Notes: generated from the sequence alone by a model not told the origin. A DNA stretch of 64,000 nucleotides from Desulfobacillus sp041396245 (GCA_041396245.1 JAWKYW010000004.1:62001-126000), one strand, 5' to 3'. Shown: positions 52,778 through 62,452, numbered from the stretch's first letter. A program made the numbers and translations.

Positions 52778-53548
52778 CTAAAACGTTTTGGCGCGTTCGA
52801 TCATCTCGGTCGCGAAAGCCAGGTAGGCCTGCGCGCCCTTGGCGGCACGGTCGAAGAGCACGCCGGGCACGCCGTAGCTCGGCGCCTCGGCCAGGCGCAC
52901 GTTGCGCGGCACGATGGATTTGAACACCTTGTCGCCGAAGTGCTGCTCCAGCTGCGCGCTGACCTGGTTGGACAGTGTGCTGCGCGTGTCGAACATGACG
53001 CGCAGCAGGCCGATGATTTTCAGATCCGGATTGAGGTTGGCGTGCACCTTCTTGATGGTGTTCACCAGGTCGGAGAGGCCTTCGAGCGCGTAGTACTCGC
53101 ACTGCATCGGGATGATGACGCCGTTGGCAGCGCACAGGCCGTTGAGCGTCAGCATGCTGAGCGAGGGCGGACAGTCGATGAGGACGAAGTCGTAGTCCTT
53201 GTCGTGCAGCGCCAGGGCGTGCTTCAGGCGCGTCTCGCGGTTGTCGAGGTCGACCATCTCGACTTCGGCGCCGGCGAGATCGCGGTTGGCCGGCAGGGTG
53301 TCGTACTTGCCGGCTTCGGAGGCCTGGCGCGCTTCCGCCAGCGAGGCCAGGCCGAGCAGGACGTGGTAGACCGAGGTCTTCAGCGAGCGCTTGTCCACGC
53401 CGCTGCCCATGGTGGCGTTGCCCTGCGGATCGAGGTCGACCAGCAGCACGCGCTGGCCCTGGGCGGCGAGCGCCGCGGCGAGGTTCACCGTGGTGGTGGT
53501 CTTGCCGACCCCGCCCTTCTGGTTGGCGACTGCGAAAATGTGAGACAC
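52778..53548 (-). CDS. parA: Chromosome-partitioning ATPase ParA
   Basis: Deviant Walker ATPase of 256 residues: AVANQKGGVGKTTTTVNLAAAL, FVLIDCPPSLSMLTLNGL. It forms the gradient that moves ParB-parS complexes. The start is GTG at 53548 (GTG TCT CAC ATT), preceded by a GGGGAA-type ribosome-binding sequence; an ATG in the correct place is absent. It lies 12 bases downstream of rsmG. Confidence 0.95.
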   Translation of the reverse strand: MSHIFAVANQKGGVGKTTTTVNLAAALAAQGQRVLLVDLDPQGNATMGSGVDKRSLKTSVYHVLLGLASLAEARQASEAGKYDTLPANRDLAGAEVEMVDLDNRETRLKHALALHDKDYDFVLIDCPPSLSMLTLNGLCAANGVIIPMQCEYYALEGLSDLVNTIKKVHANLNPDLKIIGLLRVMFDTRSTLSNQVSAQLEQHFGDKVFKSIVPRNVRLAEAPSYGVPGVLFDRAAKGAQAYLAFATEMIERAKTF

Positions 53549-53559
53549 GTATTCCCCTT

Positions 53560-54186
53560 TTATTCTCTCTCCACGCGCACCAGATGGCGCGCGCCCTCCA
53601 CGCCCGGCACCTGCAACGGGATGACTTCCGCCACGCGCCAGCCGGCCGGCAGCTGGGCGATTTCCTCGTAGGGGTGCACCCCCTTCATGGCCAGCAGCAT
53701 GCCGCCCTCGGCGAGCAGATGGCCGGACAATCTGACGAACTCGGCGAGATCCGAAAAGGCGCGCGAAACCACCACGTCGCATGTTGCTTCCGGCTGCCAG
53801 GCCTCGACGCGCTCGCAGTGCACCGAGACGTTGGCGAGGCCCAGTTCGATCTTCGCCTGCTGCTCGAAGGCCGACTTTTTCTGGTTGCTTTCCACCAGCG
53901 CCACCTGCAGGTCGGGCCGCGCGATGGCCAGCGGGATGCCCGGCAGGCCGCCGCCGCTGCCGATGTCGGCCAGCCGCGTCGCGCCGCCCAGATGCGGCAG
54001 CACCGCCAGCGAATCCAGCAGGTGGTGGCTGATCACCTGTTCCGCGTCGCGCAGCGCCGTGAGGTTGTACACCTTGTTCCACTTGCCCAGCAGCGCGGCG
54101 AAGGCGAGCAGCTTTTCCTGCGCCGGGGGCGGTAAATCCAGGCGCAGCGCAGCGAGGCCGCGCGCCAGTTGTTCATCAGACGTCAT
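53560..54186 (-). CDS. rsmG: 16S rRNA (guanine527-N7)-methyltransferase
   Basis: SAM-dependent methyltransferase of 208 residues: KWNKVYNLTALRDAEQVISHHLLDSLAVLPHLGG, motif I LADIGSGGGLPGIPLAIARP, VVSRAFSDLAEFV. It modifies G527 of 16S rRNA; loss gives low-level streptomycin resistance in other bacteria. Its start overlaps the mnmG stop by 4 bases. Confidence 0.96.
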   Translation of the reverse strand: MTSDEQLARGLAALRLDLPPPAQEKLLAFAALLGKWNKVYNLTALRDAEQVISHHLLDSLAVLPHLGGATRLADIGSGGGLPGIPLAIARPDLQVALVESNQKKSAFEQQAKIELGLANVSVHCERVEAWQPEATCDVVVSRAFSDLAEFVRLSGHLLAEGGMLLAMKGVHPYEEIAQLPAGWRVAEVIPLQVPGVEGARHLVRVERE

Positions 54187-56084
54187 GCGCGCTTGCGGCC
54201 TTCGCGAACCGGGGATCCGCGCCGCTTGAGATGCACCAGCAGCAAGGAGATCGCCGCCGGCGTGATGCCCTGGATACGCGAGGCCTGGCCGAGGGTTTCC
54301 GGCTTGTGCTGGTTAAGCTTCTGCTGCACTTCGATCGAGAGGCCGCGCACCGTGCGGTAGTCGAGGTCGGCCGGCAGCGGCGTGTCTTCCTGCTCGCGGC
54401 TTTTGGCGATTTCCTCGGCCTGACGATCGATGTAGCCCTGATACCTGGACTGGATTTCCAGTTGCTCGACGGCCTGCGGATCGCTGATCGGTTCGCCTGC
54501 GCCGGGCAGGCTCATCAGGATGGCATAGCTGACGTCGGGCCGTCGCAGCAGTTCGGCCAGGCTGTATTCGTGCTCGAGCAGCTTGCCGAGGACGCGCTCG
54601 GCATTGGCGGCGTCGACGGTATTGGGATTCACCCAGGTGGTCTTCAGGCGTTCCTGCTCGCGCGCGATGGCGTCGCGCTTGCGGCTGAAGGCGTCCCAGC
54701 GGACGTCGTCGACGAGGCCGAGGCGGCGGCCGGCTTCGGTGAGGCGCAGGTCGGCGTTGTCCTCGCGCAGACTGAGGCGGTATTCGGCGCGGCTGGTGAA
54801 CATGCGGTAGGGCTCGGAGACGCCGCGCGTGATCAGGTCGTCGGCCAGCACGCCGAGGTAGGCTTCGTCGCGGCGCGGACACCACGGCGCTTCGCCCCTG
54901 GCGAACAGCGCGGCGTTGAGTCCGGCGAGCAGGCCCTGCGCGGCGGCTTCCTCGTAACCGGTGGTGCCGTTGATCTGGCCGGCGAAAAACAGGCCGCGGA
55001 TGGCCTTCGTCTGCAGCGAGGACTGCAGGCCGCGCGGATCGAAGTAGTCGTACTCGATGGCGTAGCCGGGCCGCAGGATGTGGGCTTTCTCCAGGCCCGG
55101 GATGGAATGCACCAAGGCCAGCTGGACGTCGAAGGGCAGGCTCGTCGAGATCCCGTTCGGGTAGATCTCGTGCGTCGTCAGGCCTTCCGGTTCGAGGAAG
55201 ATCTGGTGGCTGGACTTGTCGGCGAAGCGGTGGATCTTGTCTTCGATGGAGGGACAGTAGCGAGGGCCCACTCCCTCGATGACGCCCGTAAACATGGGCG
55301 AGCGGTCGAGGCCGCCGCGAATGATGTCGTGCGTTTCACGGTTGGTATGCGTGATCCAGCACGGCAATTGCCGTGGATGCTGCGCAGCATTGCCGAGAAA
55401 GGAGAACACCGGCGCCGGATCATCGCCCGGCTGCACCGCCATCACCGAGAAATCGATGCTGCGGCCGTCGAGGCGCGGCGGCGTGCCGGTCTTCAGGCGG
55501 CCGGCCGGCAACTGCAGTTCGCGCAGGCGCGCGGCGAGGCTCAGCGCCGGCGGGTCGCCCATGCGGCCGGCCTGGTAGTGGTCGAGGCCGACATGGATCA
55601 GGCCGGCGAGGAAGGTGCCGGCGGTCAGCACCACGGTTTCGGCCTCGAAGCGCAGGCCGAGCTGGGTGACGGCGCCGGTGACGCGATCGCCGGAGACGGT
55701 CAGATCGTCGACGGCCGCCTGAAACAGCGTCAGGTTGGGCTGGTTCTCCAGCCGGCGGCGGATTGCCGCCTTGTACAGCACGCGGTCGGCCTGGGCGCGC
55801 GTGGCGCGCACCGCCGGGCCCTTGCTGGAATTGAGGATGCGGAACTGGATGCCGGCCTCGTCGGTGGCCGCCGCCATGGCGCCGCCGAGGGCGTCGACTT
55901 CCTTGACCAGGTGCCCCTTGCCGATGCCGCCGATGGAAGGGTTGCAGGACATCGCCCCCAACGTCTCGATGTTGTGCGTCAGCAGCAGCGTGCGACTGCC
56001 GGCCCGTGCGGCGGCGAGCGCCGCCTCGGTGCCGGCATGGCCGCCACCGATGACGATGACATCATAACGCGTGGGAAACAGCAT
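54183..56084 (-). CDS. mnmG: tRNA uridine-5-carboxymethylaminomethyl modification enzyme MnmG
   Basis: FAD protein of 633 residues that works with MnmE to modify U34 of certain tRNAs. The FAD motif VIVIGGGHAGTEAALAAARAG starts the protein; CNPSIGGIGKGHLVKEVDALGG and GYAIEYDYFDPRGL follow, and the C-terminal domain is present. Normal length. A parS site lies 64 bases upstream of its start. Confidence 0.97.
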   Translation of the reverse strand: MLFPTRYDVIVIGGGHAGTEAALAAARAGSRTLLLTHNIETLGAMSCNPSIGGIGKGHLVKEVDALGGAMAAATDEAGIQFRILNSSKGPAVRATRAQADRVLYKAAIRRRLENQPNLTLFQAAVDDLTVSGDRVTGAVTQLGLRFEAETVVLTAGTFLAGLIHVGLDHYQAGRMGDPPALSLAARLRELQLPAGRLKTGTPPRLDGRSIDFSVMAVQPGDDPAPVFSFLGNAAQHPRQLPCWITHTNRETHDIIRGGLDRSPMFTGVIEGVGPRYCPSIEDKIHRFADKSSHQIFLEPEGLTTHEIYPNGISTSLPFDVQLALVHSIPGLEKAHILRPGYAIEYDYFDPRGLQSSLQTKAIRGLFFAGQINGTTGYEEAAAQGLLAGLNAALFARGEAPWCPRRDEAYLGVLADDLITRGVSEPYRMFTSRAEYRLSLREDNADLRLTEAGRRLGLVDDVRWDAFSRKRDAIAREQERLKTTWVNPNTVDAANAERVLGKLLEHEYSLAELLRRPDVSYAILMSLPGAGEPISDPQAVEQLEIQSRYQGYIDRQAEEIAKSREQEDTPLPADLDYRTVRGLSIEVQQKLNQHKPETLGQASRIQGITPAAISLLLVHLKRRGSPVREGRKRA

Positions 56085-56147
56085 GGTTCATTGATCACTG
56101 CGAAGAGGCGCCATCATACGCGAGGGCGAAAGGAATTGACAGGACGC

Positions 56148-56163
56148 TGTTTCACGTGAAACA
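56148..56163. promoter_or_regulatory. parS site, perfect palindrome
   Basis: TGTTTCACGTGAAACA, identical to the widely conserved bacterial parS consensus, in the intergenic region upstream of mnmG. Expected ParB nucleation site. Confidence 0.9.
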
Positions 56164-56303
56164 CGCCAGAGGCAATCAATTTGAATTCATGCGGTTACAA
56201 GGATTCCATGCTGGTCGCAGCTCATCACGCCAAGGGGCGTCCATGGGGTTAGCCGGGCGGGCAATGCTCCTTTCACTTGCGAATCGTGACGGTGTCGCCC
56301 CGG

Positions 56304-57068
56304 CTAGGAAAAGGTGTCCCAGGCGAATTTTAGAATGAGGGCGCCGGCCACCCAGAGAAAAACCCGCCGGACGAAACCGGCGCCGTGACGGATCGCCAGA
56401 TGCGAACCTACCATCGATCCGCCGACATTGAAGGCGGCCATGGCCAGACCGGCGGCCACCAGGACATGGGCGTTGGCGCCGAAAAACGACAGTGCGGCTA
56501 GGTTCGTGGCGGCATTGACGATCTTTGCCGAGGCCGAAGCGCGCAGGAAATCCATGCCGAAGAACCGGACGAACATGAAAATCAGGAAACTGCCCGTACC
56601 CGGGCCGAAGAAACCGTCGTAATAGCCGATCGCGCCGCCAAGGAGTACGGCCTGCAGCATATCGCGCCGGCCATATGCCCTTCCCTGATCCACGGCCCCC
56701 AGATTTTTTCGGGCATAGGTGTAGGCGGTAACGATGATGAGCAGCATCAGGACCAGAGGGCGCAGCCACTCCCTGGGCAGCAGGGCCACCGTCATGGCAC
56801 CGAAGTAGGCCATGACAAAGGCCGACAGGGCTGCCGGTACAGCCGCCCGCCAGGGCACCTCGATGCGTCGAGCGTAGCGCAGGGCTGCACTGGCCGTGCC
56901 GAAAATGCTGGCGAGCTTGTTGGTGCCGAAAAGAGTGGCGGGCGTCGACTGCGGCAACACGCTGAAGAGCGTGGGAATCTGGATCAGACCCCCGCCGCCC
57001 ACCACGGCATCGACCAGACCGGCTGCGAATGCGGCAACGCACAACAGTATGAGGCTGGCCGGTTCCAC
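56304..57068 (-). CDS. TauE/SafE-family membrane permease
   Basis: Protein of 254 residues with about eight hydrophobic helices, starting ASLILLCVAAFAAGLVDAVVGGGGLIQIPTLFSVLP, the TauE/SafE repeat; a second repeat is IGYYDGFFGPGTGSFLIFMFVRF. The family exports sulfite, sulfoacetate and related anions. The GTG start at 57068 lies inside a parS-like palindrome. It sits between mnmE and mnmG, both on the same strand. Confidence 0.85.
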   Translation of the reverse strand: MEPASLILLCVAAFAAGLVDAVVGGGGLIQIPTLFSVLPQSTPATLFGTNKLASIFGTASAALRYARRIEVPWRAAVPAALSAFVMAYFGAMTVALLPREWLRPLVLMLLIIVTAYTYARKNLGAVDQGRAYGRRDMLQAVLLGGAIGYYDGFFGPGTGSFLIFMFVRFFGMDFLRASASAKIVNAATNLAALSFFGANAHVLVAAGLAMAAFNVGGSMVGSHLAIRHGAGFVRRVFLWVAGALILKFAWDTFS

Positions 57069-57076
57069 GTGGAACA
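57061..57076. promoter_or_regulatory. Second parS-like site over the TauE/SafE start codon
   Basis: GGTTCCACGTGGAACA differs from a perfect 16-bp palindrome only at its first base, and from the 56148 site at three positions. It contains the CACGTG core and covers the start of the permease gene. Confidence 0.75.
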
Positions 57077-57093
57077 ATTCGTCCGGAGAGGCG

Positions 57094-58443
57094 CTACTTG
57101 CCGATGCAGAAACGGGCGAAGATTTCACCGAGCAGGTCGTCGGGCGTAAATTCCCCGGTAATCCTGCCGAGCGACTCCTGCGCCAGACGGAGTTCCTCAG
57201 CGAACAATTCAGGACGGTCGGGATGGGCCCGGGCCGAGTGCAAATGGGCCAGCGCCGAGTCCAGTGCCCCCAGGTGTCGCTCCCTGGCCAGAAAAACGTC
57301 TTCTGCTCCGGCCTGCCAGCCTGCAATACGCAACAGTTCGCCTTCGAGGGCCTTCATGCCCTCGCCCGTTTTGGCGGACAACCAAAGGCTCAGTTGGCCA
57401 TCCACCACCCTCCTCTCGCATCGAGTGTCCGCCAGGTCGGCTTTGTTGAACAGGAAAATGGTCTCGACGCCCGCCGGCAGACGATCCACTATCGCTTCGT
57501 CTGTCGGCGTCTTGCCGTTGCGGGCGTCGAGCAGGAGCAAGACCACGTCGGCACGCTCGATTTCCTTCCAGCTGCGGGATATGCCGAGCCGTTCGACCTC
57601 GTCTTCGGCCTCTCGCAGGCCGGCGGTGTCGATGATGTGCAACGGGATGCCGTGCAATTGTATGGTTTCGCGCAGCGCGTCCCGTGTCGTTCCTGGAATG
57701 GGGGTAACGATGGCCCGGTCCTCGCCGGCCAATCGGTTGAGCAGGCTCGATTTGCCTACATTCGGCTGCCCGGCCAGAACGACATGCAGGCCCGTTCTCA
57801 GCAGGCTGCCCTGGCGAGCCCGGTCGAACAGCGCATTTACGGCGTCGATCAAACCGGCCAACCGTTCCCGGGCATCCTCAATTAATAGCGTATCGAGCTC
57901 TTCCTCGGGAAAGTCGAGGGTGGCTTCGACCCGCATGCGCAGGTCGATAAGCCGTTCCACGAGCGCATGCACCCGCCGCGAAAACTCTCCTGAGAGGGAG
58001 CGTACCGCGGAGCGTGCCGCCGCTGCGGTGGATGCCTCGATCAGGTCGGCGACTGCCTCGGCCTGGGCCAGGTCCAGTTTGTCATTGAGGTAGGCGCGCC
58101 GGGTAAATTCACCCGGCTCCGCCAGGCGCGCGCCCAGCTCCAGGCAGCGCCGCAGAAGCAACTGCATGACCACCGGCCCGCCATGGCCCTGCAGCTCCAG
58201 AACGTCTTCTCCGGTGTAGGAATGGGGCGCGGGAAAGTAGAGTACGAGGCCTTCGTCGATCTCGGCGCCCGTGGCATCGAGAAAGCGGGTCAGCGTTGCC
58301 AGCCGCGGCCGGGGCACGGCACCCGTCAATTCACGGGCTAATTTATCGAGCACCGGTCCGGACAACCGGACAACGCCGATGCCACCGCGCCCGGGAGCGG
58401 TGGCAATGGCAGCAATCAGCTCATGCGGCTTTCTGCTTGCCAC
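57094..58443 (-). CDS. mnmE: tRNA modification GTPase MnmE
   Basis: GTPase of 449 residues acting with MnmG on tRNA U34. The N-terminal folate-binding domain (IAAIATAPGRGGIGVVRLSG), the G-domain (GQPNVGKSSLLNRLAG, PIPGTTRDALRE, DTAGLREAEDEVE) and the C-terminal FCIGK with its cysteine are all present. The start overlaps the yidC stop by 23 bases. Confidence 0.97.
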   Translation of the reverse strand: MASRKPHELIAAIATAPGRGGIGVVRLSGPVLDKLARELTGAVPRPRLATLTRFLDATGAEIDEGLVLYFPAPHSYTGEDVLELQGHGGPVVMQLLLRRCLELGARLAEPGEFTRRAYLNDKLDLAQAEAVADLIEASTAAAARSAVRSLSGEFSRRVHALVERLIDLRMRVEATLDFPEEELDTLLIEDARERLAGLIDAVNALFDRARQGSLLRTGLHVVLAGQPNVGKSSLLNRLAGEDRAIVTPIPGTTRDALRETIQLHGIPLHIIDTAGLREAEDEVERLGISRSWKEIERADVVLLLLDARNGKTPTDEAIVDRLPAGVETIFLFNKADLADTRCERRVVDGQLSLWLSAKTGEGMKALEGELLRIAGWQAGAEDVFLARERHLGALDSALAHLHSARAHPDRPELFAEELRLAQESLGRITGEFTPDDLLGEIFARFCIGK

Positions 58444-60088
58444 GCTCGATCTGGCGCGTGATCTGCCACTGCTGGGCTATCGAAAGAATGTTGTTGATGG
58501 TCCAGTAGAGCACCAGGCCCGACGGAAACCAGAGGAACATGAAGGTGAATATGATCGGCATGGCCATCATGACCTTGGCCTGGATCGGATCCTGGGGCGT
58601 GGGATTCAGCTTCATCTGGATCAGCATGGAGGCGCCCATGAGAACCGGCAGCACGAAGTAGGGATCCTTGCTCGACAGATCTTCTATCCACAGCATCCAG
58701 GGTGCATGGCGCATCTCGACGCTGCCCAGCAGCACCCAATAAAGTGCAATGAATACCGGTATCTGAACCAGGATGGGGAGGCATCCGCCGAGCGGGTTGA
58801 TCTTCTCCTTGCGGTAGAGCTCCATCATTTCCTGGTTCATGCGGCTGCGGTCTGATGAAAATTGCTCCTTTATTTTCATCATCTTGGGCGTCACCAGCTT
58901 CATCTTCGCCATGGAGCGATAACTCGCCGCAGAAAGCGGGAAGAAGGCGGCCTTGATCAGTACCGTCAGGAGGATGATCGCCCAGCCCCAGTTGCCGACG
59001 AAGCGGTGAATCAATTCAAGCAGCCAGTAGATGGGGGAGGCGATGACGGTCAGCCATCCATAGTCGACCACCAGGTCGAAGCCTGGGGCCACCTTTTCAA
59101 GCTTGGCCTGTTCCTGCGGTCCGGCGTAGAGCGGTGCGTCGACCCGAACCGTTTGCCCGGGGCTAACGGTTCCGACGGGCAGAATGACGCCGGCCGAATA
59201 AAGATTGTCGGCCACCTTGCGCATGTAGAACTCGCGTTCGTCCTTACCCTGCGGCGCCCAGCCGGCGACGAAATAATGCTGCACCATCGCCAGCCAGCCG
59301 TCGCTGGCCTTTTGCACATGCTTGGCCTTGCCCTTCTCGATATCCTCGAATGAAATCTTCTGGAACTTGCCTTCGTCGGTAAAGATTGCCGGCCCGGTAA
59401 ACGTGGCGATGTTGGTCATGCTGGCTTCCGGCACCTTGCCGTCACGCGTCAGCTGATAATAGGCATGTGCCGACAAAGGCGCCTGGCCCTGATTGGCGAT
59501 TTCGTAGCCGACGTCGATCAGATAGCTGCCGCGATGAAAGGTGAAGATCTTTGAAATTTTCAGGCCGTTCGTTTCCGGAGCCGCCAACCTGAATTCCAGC
59601 TTGTCCATGCCGGGTTTCAGTTCGTAACTTCCCGCCTCCAGACTGAATTCCGTCTTGTGGTTGGGCAGGCCCTCTCCGATCAATCCTGTCTGGGCCAGAT
59701 AGGTTCGTTCAGCCGAAACCTCCATCAGGACGAAATTACGCGACTTGTCCTCGGTTGCCTTGTGCTTGATCAGTTCCAGCCGGACCAGGTCTCCGCCAAT
59801 CGATGAGATTTCAGCAACATAGAGATCCGTCCTGATGAGGGCCTTCTTGCCCGGTGCCATGACTTCGGTCTGCGCCGGCAGGGGCACGGCCGAGGGGGAT
59901 GCGGCAGAAGAAAGCGTGGTCGTTGGCGTTGGTGCCGGCGAAACGCCAGGTGCCTGCGAGGCCACGCCGCTTGCCGACTGTTGCGCCTCCGCCGGCTGTT
60001 TCGGCAGGTCATGCTTCTGCCAGCCCTCCCAGAGCATGAATAACGAAAAGAAGAAAACCAGCAGAAGAATCAGGCGTTGATTGTCCAC
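58421..60088 (-). CDS. yidC: Membrane protein insertase YidC
   Basis: Insertase of 555 residues for inner-membrane proteins. One N-terminal helix (LILLLVFFFSLFMLWEGW), a proline/alanine-rich linker, the large periplasmic beta-domain, and the C-terminal five-helix core (GWAIILLTVLIKAAFFPLSAASYRSMAKMK ... GGCLPILVQIPVFIALYWVLLG). Length and layout are normal for Gram-negative YidC. Confidence 0.97.
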   Translation of the reverse strand: MDNQRLILLLVFFFSLFMLWEGWQKHDLPKQPAEAQQSASGVASQAPGVSPAPTPTTTLSSAASPSAVPLPAQTEVMAPGKKALIRTDLYVAEISSIGGDLVRLELIKHKATEDKSRNFVLMEVSAERTYLAQTGLIGEGLPNHKTEFSLEAGSYELKPGMDKLEFRLAAPETNGLKISKIFTFHRGSYLIDVGYEIANQGQAPLSAHAYYQLTRDGKVPEASMTNIATFTGPAIFTDEGKFQKISFEDIEKGKAKHVQKASDGWLAMVQHYFVAGWAPQGKDEREFYMRKVADNLYSAGVILPVGTVSPGQTVRVDAPLYAGPQEQAKLEKVAPGFDLVVDYGWLTVIASPIYWLLELIHRFVGNWGWAIILLTVLIKAAFFPLSAASYRSMAKMKLVTPKMMKIKEQFSSDRSRMNQEMMELYRKEKINPLGGCLPILVQIPVFIALYWVLLGSVEMRHAPWMLWIEDLSSKDPYFVLPVLMGASMLIQMKLNPTPQDPIQAKVMMAMPIIFTFMFLWFPSGLVLYWTINNILSIAQQWQITRQIERGKQKAA

Positions 60089-60110
60089 AATCGGCTCAAT
60101 TATCAGGATT

Positions 60111-60320
60111 TCATGGAACGGGGTCGTACCCGCCTGGATGCCAGGGGTGGCAACGCGAAAGGCGTTTGACGGCCAGCAGGGTGCCCTTGCTTCCGCCGTG
60201 TTTTTCGAGCGCCTCGATAGCGTATTCGGAACAACTCGGGTGAAACCGGCAGTTCCTCCCGATCAGGGGGCTGATCGCAAACCGGTATATGCGCACAAGC
60301 AGAACAAGCAGCCTATTCAT
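60111..60320 (-). CDS. yidD: Membrane protein insertion efficiency factor YidD
   Basis: Protein of 69 residues with the family pattern LVRIYRFAISPLIGRNCRFHPSCSEYAIEALEKHGG and three conserved cysteines including CHPWHPGGYDPVP. It lies between rnpA and yidC and overlaps rnpA by 4 bases. Confidence 0.95.
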   Translation of the reverse strand: MNRLLVLLVRIYRFAISPLIGRNCRFHPSCSEYAIEALEKHGGSKGTLLAVKRLSRCHPWHPGGYDPVP

Positions 60321-60673
60321 TGAGCCAAGCGAGCAAACAGCTCGTCTATTTCACCGCGCAAGACGCGCCGGTCGGGTTTTTCCATGCGCACCGAAACGCG
60401 AACCACGATGTCTCTTTTCGGCAGCTTGCTGCGCGTCAGGCGAAAGGATTCTCGCACAATGCGCTTGATCAGGTTGCGGTTCACTGCCGAACGGACGTTT
60501 TTCTTTGCGACGACGACACCGAGCCTGGCCGTGTCGAGCACATTCGGTCGGTGAAGCATGTCTAAATGCCGTCCGCGGAGCGTCTTGCGAAAAGCAAAAA
60601 CGGATGAAAACTCATCCGTTTTGCGTAGCCGGTACCCGCCGCGGAAGCCCGAATCCGGTTCGGCTTCCGCCAT
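60317..60673 (-). CDS. rnpA: Ribonuclease P protein component
   Basis: Basic protein of 118 residues: RLRKTDEFSSVFAFRKTLRGRHLDMLHRP, LGVVVAKKNVRSAVNRNLIKRIVRESFRL, the RNR motif that binds the RNase P RNA. The start is set at ATG 60673; a longer frame runs antisense-like through rpmH and is not used. The start codon lies 8 bases after the rpmH stop. Confidence 0.93.
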   Translation of the reverse strand: MAEAEPDSGFRGGYRLRKTDEFSSVFAFRKTLRGRHLDMLHRPNVLDTARLGVVVAKKNVRSAVNRNLIKRIVRESFRLTRSKLPKRDIVVRVSVRMEKPDRRVLRGEIDELFARLAQ

Positions 60674-60680
60674 TCCTGAC

Positions 60681-60815
60681 TCAAACGCCGAGGCGGGCGC
60701 GTCCCCTGGCGCGGCGAGCTCGGATGATTGCGCGTCCGCCGCGCGTCCGCATGCGGACCAGGAAACCATGGGTGCGCTTGCGCCGGATTACTGATGGTTG
60801 ATATGTGCGTTTCAT
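60681..60815 (-). CDS. rpmH: 50S ribosomal protein L34
   Basis: The 44-residue L34 is read from ATG 60815: MKRTYQPSVIRRKRTHGF...MRTRGGRAIIRARRARG and so on to LGV. Its sequence is nearly invariant in bacteria, so identification is certain. It heads the rpmH-rnpA-yidD-yidC run and is divergent from dnaA. Confidence 0.98.
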   Translation of the reverse strand: MKRTYQPSVIRRKRTHGFLVRMRTRGGRAIIRARRARGRARLGV

Positions 60816-61066
60816 TGGCGCGGCCAGTACGGAAAGTGAAACGCGTGATTACATCTTTTCACTCTGGTTTTGTCAAGTTCATTTTTTTTGTCCTCCTGTG
60901 GATAACTCTTGCGGAATAGCGCTAAAATCCACACCTCGAAGCGTACTGGATGAGCCGGGTTTCAGGCGTTCCATTACAACAATAACAATAATAATCAATT
61001 TGTTATCTTCATTTCACCCGCGACGGGCACCCATCATGCATTTTGCATGCTGACGGACACTTATTA
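60816..61066. promoter_or_regulatory. rpmH-dnaA intergenic region with a DnaA box
   Basis: Divergent promoters for rpmH and dnaA. A perfect DnaA box (TGTGGATAA, reverse of TTATCCACA) lies at 60897-60905 and a near match (AAATCCACA) at about 60925. AT-rich tracts lie on both sides. It may be part of oriC or serve dnaA autoregulation. Confidence 0.7.
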
Positions 61067-62452
61067 ATGAATGCATTCTGGTCATCCTGCCTTCAACAAC
61101 TCGAGCAGGAACTTCCTTCCCAGCAGTTCAACACATGGATCAAGGCATTGCGCCTGGAGGATGGCGAGGAATCCGATCGGGACCTTAAACTCGTTGCCCC
61201 AAATCGCTTCGTCCTGCAGTGGGTGCGCGATCGCTATTTGAACCGACTGGAAGATATGGCCAGGCGGTTTTACGCAGGGCCAGTGCAAATTTCAATCAAC
61301 CTGCCGGAGCCCGCAGAGCTTGAGCGCCTTGATGCCGCTCCGCTTTCCGTACCGGCCAAAACCGATCCTGCCGTATCAGCCATTACACCGACAAGCGCAT
61401 TCAGCCCGGCTGCCCCTGATGCGGCTTATGAGAAAACCCGTCTCAATCCATCCTTCTCGTTCGATACCCTGGTGACCGGTCGTGCCAATGACCTGGCCCG
61501 CGCCGCCGCCTATCAGGTTTCACTGAACCCGGGTACGTCATATAACCCGTTGTTTATCTATGGCGGTGTCGGGCTTGGCAAGACCCACCTGATTCATGCT
61601 CTGGGAAACGAGGTCTGGAGACAGGATCCCGGCAAGGTGATCCGGTATGTGCACGCCGAGGATTATTATGCGGATGTTGTTCGAGCCTATCAGCAAAAAT
61701 CGTTTGACGTCTTCAAGCGCTATTACCGATCCCTGGATTTGCTGCTGATAGACGACATACAGTTCTTCAACAACAAGAATCGCACCCAGGAAGAATTCTT
61801 CTACGCCTTCAACGCGCTGATCGAGGCCAAAAAGCAGATTGTCATTACATGTGATACCTATCCTAAGGATATAACCGGCCTCGAGGATCGCCTGATTTCA
61901 AGATTCGATTGGGGCTTGACGGTTGCCATCGAGCCACCCGAACTTGAAATGCGCGTTGCCATTCTGAAAAAGAAGGCAGAAGCCGAAAGCATCGAGATCA
62001 GCGAGGATGTTGCATTTCTGATCGCCAAGCATCTGCGTTCCAATGTAAGGGAACTGGAAGGTGCTTTAAAAAAGGTTTTGGCTTTTGCCCGTTTTCATGG
62101 CCGTGAGATCAATCTTGAAGTCGCAAAGGAGGCGCTCAAGGATCTGCTCGGCGCCCATAATCGGCAAATTACCTTTGAGTCCATCCAGAAAACCGTCGCT
62201 GAATACTACAAGATCAAAATTTCCGACATGCACTCGAAAAAACGTACGCGCATTGTCGCCCGTCCCCGCCAGATCGCCATGTGGCTGGCCAAGGAATTGA
62301 CGCCGGCCAGCCTGCCGGCCATTGGCGAGGCCTTTGGCGGTCGCGATCACACTACCGTGCTTCATGCCTGCCGCACAATTTCCGATCTTCGCCTGAAAGA
62401 TACTTCCATCAACCACGATGTTCTGGTTTTGACCCAGGTGCTGAAAGGTTGA
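61067..62452 (+). CDS. dnaA: Chromosomal replication initiator DnaA
   Basis: Initiator AAA+ ATPase of 461 residues. Domain I starts FWSSCLQQLEQELPSQQFNTWIKAL; a variable linker follows; domain III has Walker A GGVGLGKTH (K172) and LLLIDDIQFF; domain IV carries the DNA-binding motif FGGRDHTTVLHACRTI. The ATG at 61067 gives the family start but has only a weak ribosome-binding sequence. Confidence 0.98.
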   Translation: MNAFWSSCLQQLEQELPSQQFNTWIKALRLEDGEESDRDLKLVAPNRFVLQWVRDRYLNRLEDMARRFYAGPVQISINLPEPAELERLDAAPLSVPAKTDPAVSAITPTSAFSPAAPDAAYEKTRLNPSFSFDTLVTGRANDLARAAAYQVSLNPGTSYNPLFIYGGVGLGKTHLIHALGNEVWRQDPGKVIRYVHAEDYYADVVRAYQQKSFDVFKRYYRSLDLLLIDDIQFFNNKNRTQEEFFYAFNALIEAKKQIVITCDTYPKDITGLEDRLISRFDWGLTVAIEPPELEMRVAILKKKAEAESIEISEDVAFLIAKHLRSNVRELEGALKKVLAFARFHGREINLEVAKEALKDLLGAHNRQITFESIQKTVAEYYKIKISDMHSKKRTRIVARPRQIAMWLAKELTPASLPAIGEAFGGRDHTTVLHACRTISDLRLKDTSINHDVLVLTQVLKG

